A DNA stretch of 64,000 nt from Zelopaecilomyces penicillatus (Eukaryota > Ascomycota > Sordariomycetes > Hypocreales > Pseudodiploosporaceae). The notes beneath the pieces are model-generated. The model did no database searches. It was not told the origin of the DNA and saw only the letters and a list, made by a program, of their open reading frames with translations. Of the stretch, positions 14,040 through 24,500 are shown in pieces. Within the stretch, counting starts at the first letter, position 1. The number at the start of each line of letters is the position of its first letter. The stretch is taken from assembly GCA_005765155.1 (NCBI GenBank), contig VCCP01000005.1:2728001-2792000 (forward strand), given 5' to 3'. A program made the position numbers and the translations under genes.

Positions 14040-14514
14040 TGTTAAAATAAGTGGGTTTTATATAATAGCCTGACCTGTTATAAGACTAGTAGCTAGATCT
14101 ACTATAGCTTAGCAGCTAAACCTGCTATAGCCCTAGCAGCCAGACCTGCTATAAGGTAGCAGCCTGACCTGCTATAAGACCTAAAAAGCCCGTGCAGCCT
14201 GACCTGCTATATCGGGCTAGACTAGTAAAATAAGGGCTTATCCCTTATACCTCTCTCTTTCTTATTATTTTGAATGCTTAGAAATCTAAAGAAATATTAT
14301 TTGGAATTCTTAAATAATTTCAAATAATCCTAGTATTATTTAGATATATAAGATAGCTAGATTCCTAGTTGAATCCTGCTTTCTTTCTCTATTGGTAATT
14401 TAATCACTTCTTTCTTCTTTTTTATAGACTTTACTCTGGATAACTATTCGCTGCCTTTCTTCCACTGCTATTACTACTAGCTTTAGTTATAACTTTATAC
14501 TGCAAATTGCAATA
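14040..14514 (+). repeat. Copia 3' LTR (475 bp)
   Basis: Full-length partner of 8176-8650. It keeps more C and G (for example TGCAAATTGCAATA at the end) than the 5' copy, so the two LTRs were mutated unequally. Confidence 0.95.
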
Positions 14515-14519
14515 AATAT
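14515..14519. repeat. Target-site duplication AATAT, right copy
   Basis: Direct repeat of 8171-8175, flanking the copia element. Confidence 0.85.
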
Positions 14520-14760
14520 ATTTAATATTATAAATCTGGAGGTATATAATAATAGGGGTGAACTAAATAAGCTAGAAGATAACCCTTTTATACTAGAATA
14601 ATTCTATATAATAGAAGAAATCTTAATATATAAATAGAATAATAAGCAATAAATATACTATATAAAATAAGAGAATTATAATAATAAGGATAATTATTAG
14701 TTAAGTAAGAGGGATTTCTTAGATTATATAATAATATATAAATATAAAGCTTTCTTATTA
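14520..14760 (+). pseudogene. Gypsy-1 integrase end and chromodomain
   Basis: Continuation of the Gypsy-1 polyprotein after the copia insertion. From 14603 the frame reads FYIIEEIL, followed by a YYIK segment and, past former Trp positions, a DFLDYI tail. This resembles a chromodomain (the Y-V-EEIL start and YLVKW core of the family). Chromodomains at the integrase C-terminus are typical of chromoviruses and direct insertion towards marked heterochromatin. Several Trp and Gln codons are now stops. Confidence 0.7.
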
Positions 14761-14870
14761 AAAATTTAATTACTAGGGAGTAGGAGTCTTTAATAGTATT
14801 AATAAAAGCTAAGTAAGTTATTTTCCTAAATACTAGAATCTCTTAAATAATTACCTTAATAATTATCCTT

Positions 14871-14901
<31 letters not shown>

Positions 14902-17314
14902 TTCTTATTAGAGGAATTTAATTCTAGAGCTATATTAAAAAGATTATTTAAAGTAGTCTTTATATTAGCTTAATTATTAAGTATAATATAAGAGAAAAGG
15001 ATTATTAATAATAGTATAAAAGTATTATTAATATATACCTATATAATTATTAGTAATTATATTAAGCCTAATTATATATTAAAACTAATATTATATTATT
15101 AAGCCTGGATATTTATAATAACTTAAAGGGAATTAGCTTAATCTAATATTAATTAAGTTTAAAAATTTAAAGTACTCTTTATAAGAAAAGCTTTATCTTT
15201 ATCTATATTTTATTATGCCTTGGTATAAGTAAGGGTAGTTATTAGCTTTTGGTATATATAGCTAAGTACCTATTTGATTTTACCTTATATATACTAAAAT
15301 ATCTCCTAGGAAGTATTAATAAAGAAATAATTATAAAGAATAAAGAGAGTAGTATTAAGTTAAGCTTTGATTATATTTTATATTAAATAAGGTTATATAT
15401 AAGTATATAATAATTTATTATTATTTTATAATAGGAATAGTTATTATCTATATAGTATAAATATTAGAGTTTAATAGCTATAGAGCAGTTATTAATAACT
15501 TTGAATTTAAGCTATAATAGGATATAATATATATTTATTCTATTGATAGGGTTTGGGTTGTTTAGCTTTTTTAGGTTTTAGAATAGGATTAATTATTAGG
15601 TCCTGTTTAATCTATATAGCTATATAATACTAATAAATCTTAGGATAGCTATATAAGTATTAATAATAACTAAATAATTATAATAATAAATCTTATTTAA
15701 TTATATTATTAATTATTTATTTATAATATAGGATTAAACTTTTAATAATTTATTAGCTATTAGATAAATATTATTATTATTTAATATATTTAATAATAGA
15801 TAAGCTATTAATAATAGCTAATATATCTATTTTGATAGGACTTTATTTAGGAGATATCTTATTAAATATTATCTTCTTCTTAAAAGATATCTTATTAGGT
15901 ATTATATTCTTTATAGTTAAAGGGTTCTTAGGAATATAGATAGATATAGCTATTATTATAATCTTAATAATAGAAGATATAGAATACCTATTATTAAAGG
16001 AAGAGAGTAGCTTAGATACTATATAGAGTTATCTATTAATAATAGATAAAGCTAAAGACTTAGAAATAATAAAGAAGAAGATAGGAGTATTATATATTAT
16101 AAAAGAGGCTATAATAATATTAATATTAGGAAGTGATTTAGAATCATTAGAAGAACTATAAAGTTAAAAGTTAATAAAGAAAAAGTAATAAGATAGAATC
16201 TAAAAAGAACTTATTAATAAAAAGTAAAGAAAATACTTAAAGGAGAATTAGAATTAATTGATTTTTTAATCCTTTTATTATCTATCTTATCTCTCTCTTT
16301 ATCTCTTTTATTATTAGTATTACTTTTAAGGATTTAATTTATATAGTTTTTATAAGAGTCTAAATCCCTATAATACTATTAAGCTTAGAAGTAATATAAG
16401 AAGGAAAGTAATTATTAATCGATTATTAATTGATAATTAAGGAATATCCTAGAAGGAATAGAGAGATAGATTATTATTAAAGTCTATCTCCTTTATCTTA
16501 TTAGATAAGTTATTATTACTAGGTCCTATAAAAGTAAAAGATTTAGAAAGGGGTTTTTTAGTTTTAATTAAAGCTTTAGATAAAATCAAAGACTTAATAA
16601 TAGAGATTTTAGATATAATTAACTCTGATATAAGAGAATCCTTTATAATAGCTTTCTTAGTAATAATTATTATTAGATATTTAATCTTATAATACTTATA
16701 TTATAGCTATACTATTATTTCTTTATTAGCTTTCCTTTACTTTTTATTATCTATATTAGATCTAAAGGTCCTTAATAGTTTAATATTAGGTAAAGCTCTA
16801 AGAGATAAGGAAGCCTATATTAATAGAAAGCTATTATTATATAAGATTAGTTATAGAAAGGTATAAAGAAGGAGGTAATTAATCTATTGCTTTTTAATAG
16901 ATTAGAAAGATAAAATAGCTCTCTTATTATTAAGTAAACTAGAAAAGTTAATACTATAAATAAGGAAGAAACTAAGAAGCTGCTTATATATAATAAATAT
17001 ATTTCTAATGCTTTTATAAGTCTAATATATTAATTAAATCCTTAGCCTTAAAGAGATAATACTATATAAAGAAATTAATTAGTAATAAGATTTCTTTTAA
17101 GGGAGTTATAAGATAAAGGATTTCTTATAAAGTATAAAGAGCCTATATATAGAGATTTATAAAGAAGAAATAGAATCTATTAAAAGTTTTATTTTTAATT
17201 GATTATAGTTTCTTTATTAATAGCTAGGCTGGTTAGCTATTTATAGTTATATAGTTATAATAATAAAGCTATTATTAGTTATTAGGGCTAAGGGTGGCCT
17301 TAGAGGAAGGGGGG
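14761..17314. other. Gypsy-1 3' region without known domain
   Basis: About 2.55 kb lies between the chromodomain and the 3' LTR, long for this class. I see no known domain in the sense direction. On the minus strand, about 15330 to 15090 reads as one frame interrupted only by TAA/TAG (contains RYFSIYKVKSNRYLAIYTKS). It could be a decayed antisense reading frame, but chance is not excluded. A purine tract (AGAGGAAGGGGGG, 17302-17314) directly precedes the 3' LTR and is the likely plus-strand primer. Confidence 0.45.
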
Positions 17315-17533
17315 TATACTATTAGGATCTTAAAGGGGTTCTATAAAGAATCTATATTATATAGGCTAGGAATATATATGTCTATAGAGAGGGCCTTCTC
17401 CTTTAAGAAAAGGAAGAGGATTAGAGATTAAGCTTTTAGTTATCTATTATCTATCTATTTATATATAATAAAATTGATACTATTCCTAATCTTCTTTACT
17501 TTCTTTATAACCTCTTAATCTTGATCCTTAATA
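17315..17533 (+). repeat. Gypsy-1 3' LTR (219 bp)
   Basis: Partner of 3203-3421 with equal length. It starts TATACTATTAGGA after a purine tract and ends GATCCTTAATA. The following TATAT does not clearly match the five bases before the 5' LTR, so the target duplication is unread. Confidence 0.9.
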
Positions 17534-18930
17534 TATATATTAATAATTAAAGTATTTTATTATATTAGATTAGATTATAAAGACTATTTAAAATTAATTA
17601 ATATTATAATTATAAAATTTAAAATAATTAAAATTCTTTTTAAAAAAAAATAATAAATATAAAATAAATTAAAGAATATTAAAAAATAATTAAAAAAATT
17701 TAAGATAAAAATTCTAAATATAAATATTAATTAAATATTATATTTAGAATTTATATTATTATTATTATATATTATTAAGATATTTAAAAAGTCTTAAATA
17801 AAGAAAAGGGAAATATAATATATATTATTAATAAATATTAATTATTTTAATAACCTTTAATTATTCTTATATATTATAAAGAGTGAAAATTATCTCTTTT
17901 ATTAAATATTTTAAAAGAATACTCTTATTTTATTAAAAGAATAATTCTTAATAATAAGGCTATAAAAAAATTATTTATATTAGTATTAGGATAATAAGAT
18001 ATTATAACTATAGAAATTAAAATTAATATAATTTTAATAATTATTTTAATAACAAATATTAAATATAAAGAGTAATTTAATTTATTTATTAAAGAATTAA
18101 ATTATAATAATATTAAAAATCTATTAATAAAATAAAAAAAGAATAAAATAAAAATATAATAAAGAATAAAGATATTAATAAATACTTTATTATTATAAAA
18201 AGATTTAAATATAATTAAAATATCTAAAAAAATAATATTAATATTAATAATTAATAATTAAATTTTTTATAATAAGATTAAAAAGGAAATTAAATATATT
18301 ATTATAATTATATAATTAATAAATAAATAAATTAAACTATTTATTATATTATATAAATATCATTATTTAAAAAATATAATATTAAAAAAAAAGACTTATA
18401 TAATATAAGATAGATTTATAAGTAATTAATAGAAAATTCTTAATATAATAAATAAAATAAAAATAGATATTAATAAAATAATTAAATAAATAAAAGCAGA
18501 TTTATAAAAGGAAATTATAAATTTAAAATAAGATTTAAATATATTAATAAAGGATTAGAATTAAATAATCTAATATATAAAGTTAATAATAAAATAAATA
18601 ATAAAAAATTAATTACCTTTTTCTTAATAATAAATAACTATTATAATTATTAGATTATATTATTAAATATTATATATATTATAATAATTAAATAATTAGA
18701 TTATTTGTTTTTTATTTATTTAATTAGATTATTAAATAATTAGAACTCTAGATTAGATAGAAGAATAAAGATATCCTTTTTATATATAATAAAAATATTA
18801 ATATATTCTTATAATTTAAATTATTATATTTTTATCTACTCTTTTAATATATTATTTATAATAGTAAATTCTCTATAATTAATTTAAGTTTAATTTATTT
18901 AATAAATATAAGACTAATTTAATTATATCT
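17534..18930. other. AT-rich filler left of gene island
   Basis: Nearly pure A/T with stops in all frames. No gene, LTR or tandem repeat was recognised. It is probably decayed transposon sequence. The composition changes sharply to ordinary GC at about 18930-18960. Confidence 0.6.
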
Positions 18931-19272
18931 GCTCGCTTATATAAGATAGTGTTATAAAACTATAATCGAGAGCTTATACACTTTTATTACCGTCACTATA
19001 ATATTCTTGACTTAAACAGGCATCGTTATTCGAAGTGTCTTCATTGACAATTTAACACCGAAAGTGCTTTATAATTTTCACGCAACTGTATGCTTTATTT
19101 GTTATTCCTCCTCAAACCCAGTACCCCATTAAATTGTTACATGCGTTTTCAAGTGTGTGCAGGTTGCATCATATTGTTAATGTCCAGTAATATACAAGCC
19201 GCGTTTGGGTCCTCCAACGGCAGGACTGCGTAATTATACTCATCCATCTATCCACCTTCTACGCAGCTCATC
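18931..19272 (+). promoter_or_regulatory. Upstream region of the Nudix gene
   Basis: Ordinary-GC intergenic sequence between the AT-rich border and the start codon at 19273. It should hold the promoter and 5' leader. No defined TATA box or binding site can be supported. Confidence 0.5.
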
Positions 19273-20356
19273 ATGAAAACGAACATAGACTTGATCAACG
19301 ACACAGATAGGTTCGTTTTGCCGCACGTGCTGCCACATGCGAAAGGATCGACGGGGCTTTTACATTCAAGATGACTCAGCTAATACATGACGTAGTTTCC
19401 CTCACGAGTGGGATGAATCTACAGAATCACAAACAGTGCGCAACGGACTCTACACCTTGATGTGGCAGGACGCAGATGGCCAATACCCAATTGGTTTCGT
19501 TCTTAGTCGAGTTGTTGAAGAGCTGTCTAAGGTACCCGCTTCTGTTAGGGGCAGCATGGCACGGAACGACGAGCAGCGAACCCTCTTAATACTACAAGAG
19601 CAATCTACAGAGCAAGAACGAAGTCACAAAATGGCCCGCTTGACCAGTTTTTGGCGTGAACGGGGAACATTTAAGCTGTTGGATGGCTGGCGTGATGAGC
19701 TATGGCCAGTTTACGGGCGACAAGGAATGCTGCTCTTCAACATGGAGAGAACTGCTATGGGTTTACTTGGTACCATGCGATATGGTGTACACATGGTTGC
19801 TTTTGTCGATGCTCCTAACGCGCCCTACGGAATCAAATTGTGGATTCCTAAGCGGGCCGCCGACAAATCTACATTTCCTGGCATGCTTGATAACACGGTT
19901 GCCGGAGGCCTCATGACGGGTGAGGATCCGTTCGAGTGCATTATCCGGGAGGCAGATGAAGAAGCTAGCATCCCTGCAGAGATTGTCCGCCGCCACGCTG
20001 CTTATGTCGACACGGTCACATACATTTATATCACCGAGGAAAAGCATGTCGGCGAAAGCGGCTTTGTATACCCTGAGTGTCAGTGGGTCTATGATCTCAA
20101 ACTCCCTGCCGATGTGGTCCCTCGCCCTAAAGACGGTGAGGTGGAGGAGTTCCGATTGTGCGACGTAAATCAGGTCAGGAAGGATCTACGCGAGGGCAAA
20201 TACAAGCCGAACTGTGCTATGGTTGTCATCAACTTCTTCATCCGCCACCGTATTCTAGTTGAGAGTAACGAACCGGATATAGCCGCCATAAAGCAGAGAA
20301 TGCACCGTGATATAGTTTTACCAGGCCCTCATCAGAACAGATGGCGAGGTTCATGA
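19273..20356 (+). CDS. DUF4743/Nudix hydrolase (YJR142W/Tnr3 N-terminus type), one intron
   Basis: Predicted CDS join(19273..19310, 19396..20356), 332 aa. The ATG at 19273 gives MKTNIDLINDTD. An 85-bp intron (GTTCGT...GTAG, GCTAATAC as branch site) joins it in frame to SFPHEWDE. Residues 1 to about 135 fit the DUF4743 domain that precedes Nudix in yeast YJR142W and S. pombe Tnr3. The Nudix box is at residues 183-205 (nt 19904-19972): GGLMTGEDPFECIIREADEE. It fits G-x5-E-x7-REUxEExGU, except that the last Gly is Ser (EEASI). The catalytic READEE core is intact. Proteins of this family hydrolyse damaged (oxy- and oxo-) thiamine diphosphate to the monophosphate, so a metabolite-repair role is inferred. 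There is no signal peptide, and it is probably cytosolic. Reading from a GTG at 19436 would drop the conserved N-terminus. The gene converges on rpb8. Confidence 0.88.
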
Positions 20357-20540
20357 AACACCATCAATTATCTCAGAATGCGCATTTTAAGAGGAGGAAG
20401 GAATATTGCTGATTTCCGGCAATCAGAAACCCATATGCAGGCTGAAACTCATAACTTGATGGCTAAAATCCAATCGATAGGCCAGCTTTCGCAATTTAAT
20501 TGGTAATAAAACGTTGATCGACAGTGTTAAGCCGGTCCCA
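20357..20540. other. Convergent intergenic spacer
   Basis: 184 bp between the stop codons of two convergent genes. It must hold both 3' UTRs. No gene seen. Confidence 0.6.
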
Positions 20541-21090
20541 TCACCTTTTGATCAAAAGGTATACATTATCAACTCGCAGTGGTGTCAGCTTCTTTACTGG
20601 GCCCTGTAGCGACATGAGAAGGCCACCAAAGGAGACATAGGCGTTTCTGAATACCACGATATATTTGTTAGAGACAAAAGTTGCACCACCGTAAGACAAT
20701 GTGTTAGAGTGTGCAGTGTGGGGAAGGGGCATACATAGTGTTTCCATCAAAGGTTTCTTCGAATTTATATATCTTGCCGTAGCACACATAGTCATAGAGA
20801 TCAGCCAAGCTTGCAGCCGTGTCACCTCCTTTGCCAACGTCACGCCAGCCTTTGTCGTCCTCCTTGGATCCATCGGGGGAGAGAGTAGTACTGAGAACTA
20901 CATGCAGTGTATCCGACACGACGCAAGGAAATAGCTCAATATTAATGTCCAAAACCATGACAGTCTGCGAATCACTTGAAGTGCAAGAGATTCGTGCGAC
21001 TCGATCGTATTTGGATTGGTCGTACTCAGTGACTGTGAAGCTCTCCTCGAAGAGAGTGGCGTCGCCGCCACCGCCGCCGCCAACAGACAT
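20541..21090 (-). CDS. rpb8: RNA polymerase I, II and III shared subunit RPABC3 (Rpb8)
   Basis: Predicted CDS complement(join(20541..20646, 20735..21090)), 153 aa, against about 146 in yeast. Rpb8 is an OB-fold subunit common to all three nuclear RNA polymerases and essential in yeast. Conserved blocks in order: LFEESFTV near the N-terminus, VLDINIELFP, SLADLYDYVCYGKIYKFEE, then AYVSFGGLLMSLQG and the C-terminal VYLLIKR. The 88-bp intron (20647-20734) has donor GTATGC, a CTCTAACAAAT branch site near 20667 and acceptor TTCAG. It splits an Ile codon (phase 2). The frame stays open upstream of the ATG at 21090, but homology starts only after it. Residues 4-9 are six Gly encoded by a GCC/GCG-type run on the plus strand. 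This lies before the conserved fold and is probably tolerated. No RIP-type damage is seen. Confidence 0.93.
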
Positions 21091-21500
21091 AATACAAGAA
21101 GATTGGTGTGCGAAAAAAACAGAACCGCACTCAATAACTTGAATTGGAACTGCGGCGAGATTCTTCGGTGTTGCAGTGGTTGGTGGCGTAGGGTTTGAGA
21201 CAGCTTTGTCTATGATGAAGGTTCTAACTGTAATCCGACTGAAGGTAGATGATACAATCAAACAATGGGGAGCTCTTCCTTCCAGGCCTAAATGGAAAAC
21301 ACGTGACTTTGCACCCTCCCCCATGTAGAAGTATTGTGTGCATACAAATTACGCTTCCAACTCAAGGGTTAATAACTCGTAACTCGAGACCCCCTAGCCC
21401 ACAGCCACCCCCCGCCACCAGCTATAATAAAATGGCTTACAATACTATAACCCATGTTCTGTTGCTACTAGAAAAACATATAATTATAATACTAGTATAG
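21091..21500 (-). promoter_or_regulatory. Upstream region of rpb8
   Basis: Ordinary-GC sequence between the rpb8 start codon and the AT-rich block. It should contain the rpb8 promoter. Open frames on both strands here show no recognisable protein. CT- and CCCC-rich stretches near 21315 and 21390-21420 are visible, but no specific site can be named. Confidence 0.5.
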
Positions 21501-22469
21501 CTATTTCTGGTGTTCTAGCTTTATTAAAGAGTATTTATTATAAAGCTCTTTAAATTTATAAAATATAATTATTTTTAATATTATAAAAGCTTTTAAAGTA
21601 TTAATAAGCTATTTTTATATCTTAAGAATCTATTTAATCTTAATAAATTATTTATTAATATTTAATATAATTATTTAATATTTTTATAACTATAAATATT
21701 TAATTAAATATTTTTAATTTTTATAATAAATAATTAAATTAATTTTTATTTAAATCTTTATAAATTTTCTAAAATTAAAATCTTAAAATTAAATTATAAA
21801 TTTTATAAATTTTAATTAATTTAAAAAAATTTAAAAATATAATATATTTAATAATAAAATAAAAGTTTTTATATATTTAAAATAATTATTTTTAATATTT
21901 TTATAAGATATTATAGCTTTTTAAATTTATTTAAAATTAATTAATTTATTAAAGGTTTATAATATTTATTAATTAAAGCCTTAATCTTAATTAATTAATT
22001 TTAATATTTATATTTATATTTAAAGATTTTTTTTAATAATTAATTATAATATTTTAATAACTTAGATTTATTATAATTTAATAAGATTAATTAAAGCTTA
22101 TTATATATATAATTATTTATAATATTAAAGCTTTTATTTTTAATAATTATATAATTAATATTAAATTCTATAAATAATATAAATATATATATATTTAATA
22201 TATTAGTTTTTATCTTGTATTAATATTATATTATAATTATTTTAATTTTAAAAATCTTAATATAAAATTTAAAATATTCTTTAAAATATTTATTTAATTT
22301 AAATATAAATATATTAATTATTAATTAATTTAACTTTATTAATATTTTATATATATTTAAATTAATTAATTTTATAATTAATTTTCATAATTTTTCAATA
22401 AAATAATAAAATAATAATTAAATTTTCTTATTACTTTATAATATTATCTAATATAATTTAATATTAAAG
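21501..22469. other. AT-rich block between rpb8 and ula1
   Basis: About 0.97 kb of almost pure A/T inserted between two normal-GC gene segments, with no open frame, LTR or tandem array. It has the same texture as the transposon-derived AT-rich DNA outside the islands. It must also contain the ula1 3' UTR, since the composition switches within about 15 bp of the ula1 stop codon. It is probably a decayed insertion. Confidence 0.6.
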
Positions 22470-24232
22470 CTATAGCTGTAGAATTTGGCACCTGCTCTTA
22501 ATACCGTCATATATACACGTGTTATCAATCGGGATATACTGATTTGTAATAATCTTGATTACCTCCTGCGCAACCATGCCCCCGGTTACAGCCGATACAT
22601 TGTGAAGCTCAGTTCCGGCGGCTCTAGACACCTCCTGGGTCGCCTTAATAGCTTGCGTGTTGCCTATCAAGGCAGGAGCTTGTTCGCAGATCAGGCCCAT
22701 GATATCATCAGCCGCGGCTACAGTGGCATCTGATACTGCAGTCAACGCAAGATATATTGGGAGTAGTGACATGGGCAATTCTGGACCTGCGTTGGCCGCG
22801 ACGACGTCATTTTGAAGTTGCCGTTCTTGATTGTTAGAAAACTGTTAGTTGCTGTCTCCAAACTTGGTTCATGTTCATTGGATCCCACATACCGACAACA
22901 TGTGCCAAACTATTTGGGCTCTCGCAATCTCCGTTAATTAATTTAATGAACCGCACATTGGTACAGAAAAGCTCAACCTGGGCTCTATCCACTTGCTCCC
23001 CGCCCGGGAGATTGCGAACACTTTTCAGGATTTCATTTGCATCCTGCTTAGCTCTCGTCATATAGATGCTTTGAAGTGTGATGTACACATCTGACTTGGC
23101 CTTCATATCGGGTAACCTCCCACAGACTGGGAGACGATTGTGCTCAAGGAAGAACTGCTGAAGTGCCTCCACTATGGTCCAAAAACTGGGATTGTCTTGC
23201 ATTTGACTTGTTCGGGGATGGTCAAGAATCTTTTGTACCGAGGCAGGAATACTCGGAAGAGATATGTGCTTCATAACAGCGGCAACAGCTTCTTCGAAGT
23301 TTTCTTCCCCACCCTCGGGATTGTTTCTTCTCATGCCACCAGCAACCAAATCACGAAAGGCAACTTTGTCTGAATAAGATATCGGGTTGGCACCTCCATG
23401 TTGATATTTCCACACGTCAAGATAATAGAGTAAAATAACCACCATTGGAAGATGACTGTGCTCGTAATTGCTAAGACTCTCAATGTTCTGCGTGAGATCA
23501 CTTGCGAAGTCGGACAGCTCAGGCCACGGGGCAAGCAGCCTTAAGTCAGCCGTTGCATCATCATCCGGATGAGTTTCCACGACTGGAAAGATACCAGATA
23601 GTTGAACACGAAAAAAGGAGTAAAATCCCACAGAGTGAATGGCTATTAGGGGCGATTGATGCTTACGGCCATAAGCTTCTAGTAAATGAAGATAGTTCCG
23701 TGACAGAGGCAAAGCATAGATTATCACAGTAAATACTGATGAAGTCTCCAGGAAATCTCGAAGACTGTGTGGGCTCTATTGCAACCAAGGTTAGCGCCAA
23801 ACTGGCAGATAGAGGGATTAGTTAAGTAGCGCACAGTGGGTTTTGGGTGCCAGTCCCCGAGTACCTCGGTATTGAGTTCCAAAAGAAACTCGGCACAGCA
23901 TTGAGCTCTAGGCTTTCCCCGGCAAGACTCATCTAGGAAAAAATTAACCCCAAGATCAGCATCATCGACCACTTCCTCATCAAATATCGTAAATCTACCA
24001 ATTCCTAATGATGATAGTTGTGAGATTCAGAGAGACTACGCGAGAAGGGATTGGCTGACAAACCAGGCAATACGAGGTTTTTGAGGGTCTCGGTACCAAC
24101 TGTCCCAGCACCTGAATTTATCAAGAGGACGTTTGCTGATTCCAGGGCAGCTTGGCCAGTGGCAGCCCACAGCCTTAGCTGACGGTCATATTTTCTTTCT
24201 TTTTCAGTGGGACCAAGATGAGCAGGCGACAT
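22470..24232 (-). CDS. ula1: NEDD8-activating enzyme E1 regulatory subunit (Ula1/APP-BP1)
   Basis: Predicted CDS complement(join(22470..22825, 22893..23735, 23786..24004, 24064..24232)), 528 aa, the usual length. Ula1 pairs with Uba3 to activate NEDD8 for cullin modification. The N-terminus has TEKERKYDRQLRLW and the nucleotide-fold segment VLLINSGAGTVGTETLKN, then GVNFFLDES. The middle has IHSVGFYS, FPVVETHPD and DLRLLAPWPEL. The end has NVSAVTGGMVAQEVIKI and the short tail CQILQL. Introns of 59, 50 and 67 bp all keep frame. The third has donor GTATGT and two CTAAC boxes, but its acceptor is AAG. The second (GTTGCA donor) is the least certain. Start chosen at MSPAHLGPTEKERK. An ATG 42 bp upstream (24274) is in frame but adds a non-conserved, hydrophobic 14 residues. 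Confidence 0.92.
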
Positions 24233-24500
24233 TGAGAGAATAAGACTTCCGTTCAAACTCAAAAGTGGCACCACACAGCTGTGATCTTGAAGAGGTTATG
24301 TGTGTTAGAGAAAGGGATATAGCTCATGAGTTAATACATACCTAGTACACTATATCAAAACTCACGTTTGCAGTTGTAGGAGTACTCTTGCCACGCCCCA
24401 CTTTTTAGGTTCTCGCTTTGCCTCACACTATTAAAGATGATACTTATTACCTAAGTGGCTATATTAGCTAAGTGCCCAGTTTTTCAACCTTGATCTTTTA
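24233..24500 (-). promoter_or_regulatory. Upstream region of ula1
   Basis: Ordinary-GC flank between the ula1 start and the AT-rich sequence beginning at about 24500. It presumably contains the promoter. No defined element can be supported. Confidence 0.5.

Larger units (their letters stand above)
8176..14514 (+). mobile_element. Ty1/copia retrotransposon nested in Gypsy-1
   Basis: A 6339-bp plus-strand element with two 475-bp LTRs, 5-bp target duplication AATAT, a primer-binding site, a purine tract and the copia domain order (gag, protease, integrase, reverse transcriptase, RNase H). It lies between the integrase core and the chromodomain of Gypsy-1. It is clearly richer in G+C than its host element, so it arrived later and has been mutated less. 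The LTRs differ at about 18 positions counted by eye, all transitions, with no indels, as RIP would produce. Confidence 0.95.
3203..17533 (+). mobile_element. Gypsy-1: old Ty3/gypsy chromovirus, interrupted by a copia element
   Basis: A plus-strand LTR retrotransposon bounded by two 219-bp LTRs. Removing the nested copia element and one target copy (8171-14514) leaves about 8.0 kb, normal for a gypsy element. The domain order protease, reverse transcriptase, RNase H, integrase, chromodomain identifies Ty3/gypsy of the chromovirus type. All frames are broken by TAA/TAG stops and by C-to-T and G-to-A changes, the mark of RIP. The LTR ends read TA...TA, which fits mutated TG...CA. A clear target-site duplication could not be read at the outer ends. 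A second, truncated copy lies at 28211-29912. Confidence 0.9.

Noticed and set aside
8176..14514. Active copia element
   Set aside because: Catalytic residues survive, but multiple in-frame stops and a one-base loss in reverse transcriptase rule out a functional polyprotein.
19436..20356. GTG start for the Nudix protein
   Set aside because: GTG starts are not expected in fungi, and the spliced ATG at 19273 restores the conserved N-terminus.
20704..21324. Longer Rpb8 frame starting 78 codons upstream
   Set aside because: Residues before MSVGG have no similarity to Rpb8, and the frame runs through the intron donor at its other end. The start at 21090 and splice at 20735 give the normal length.
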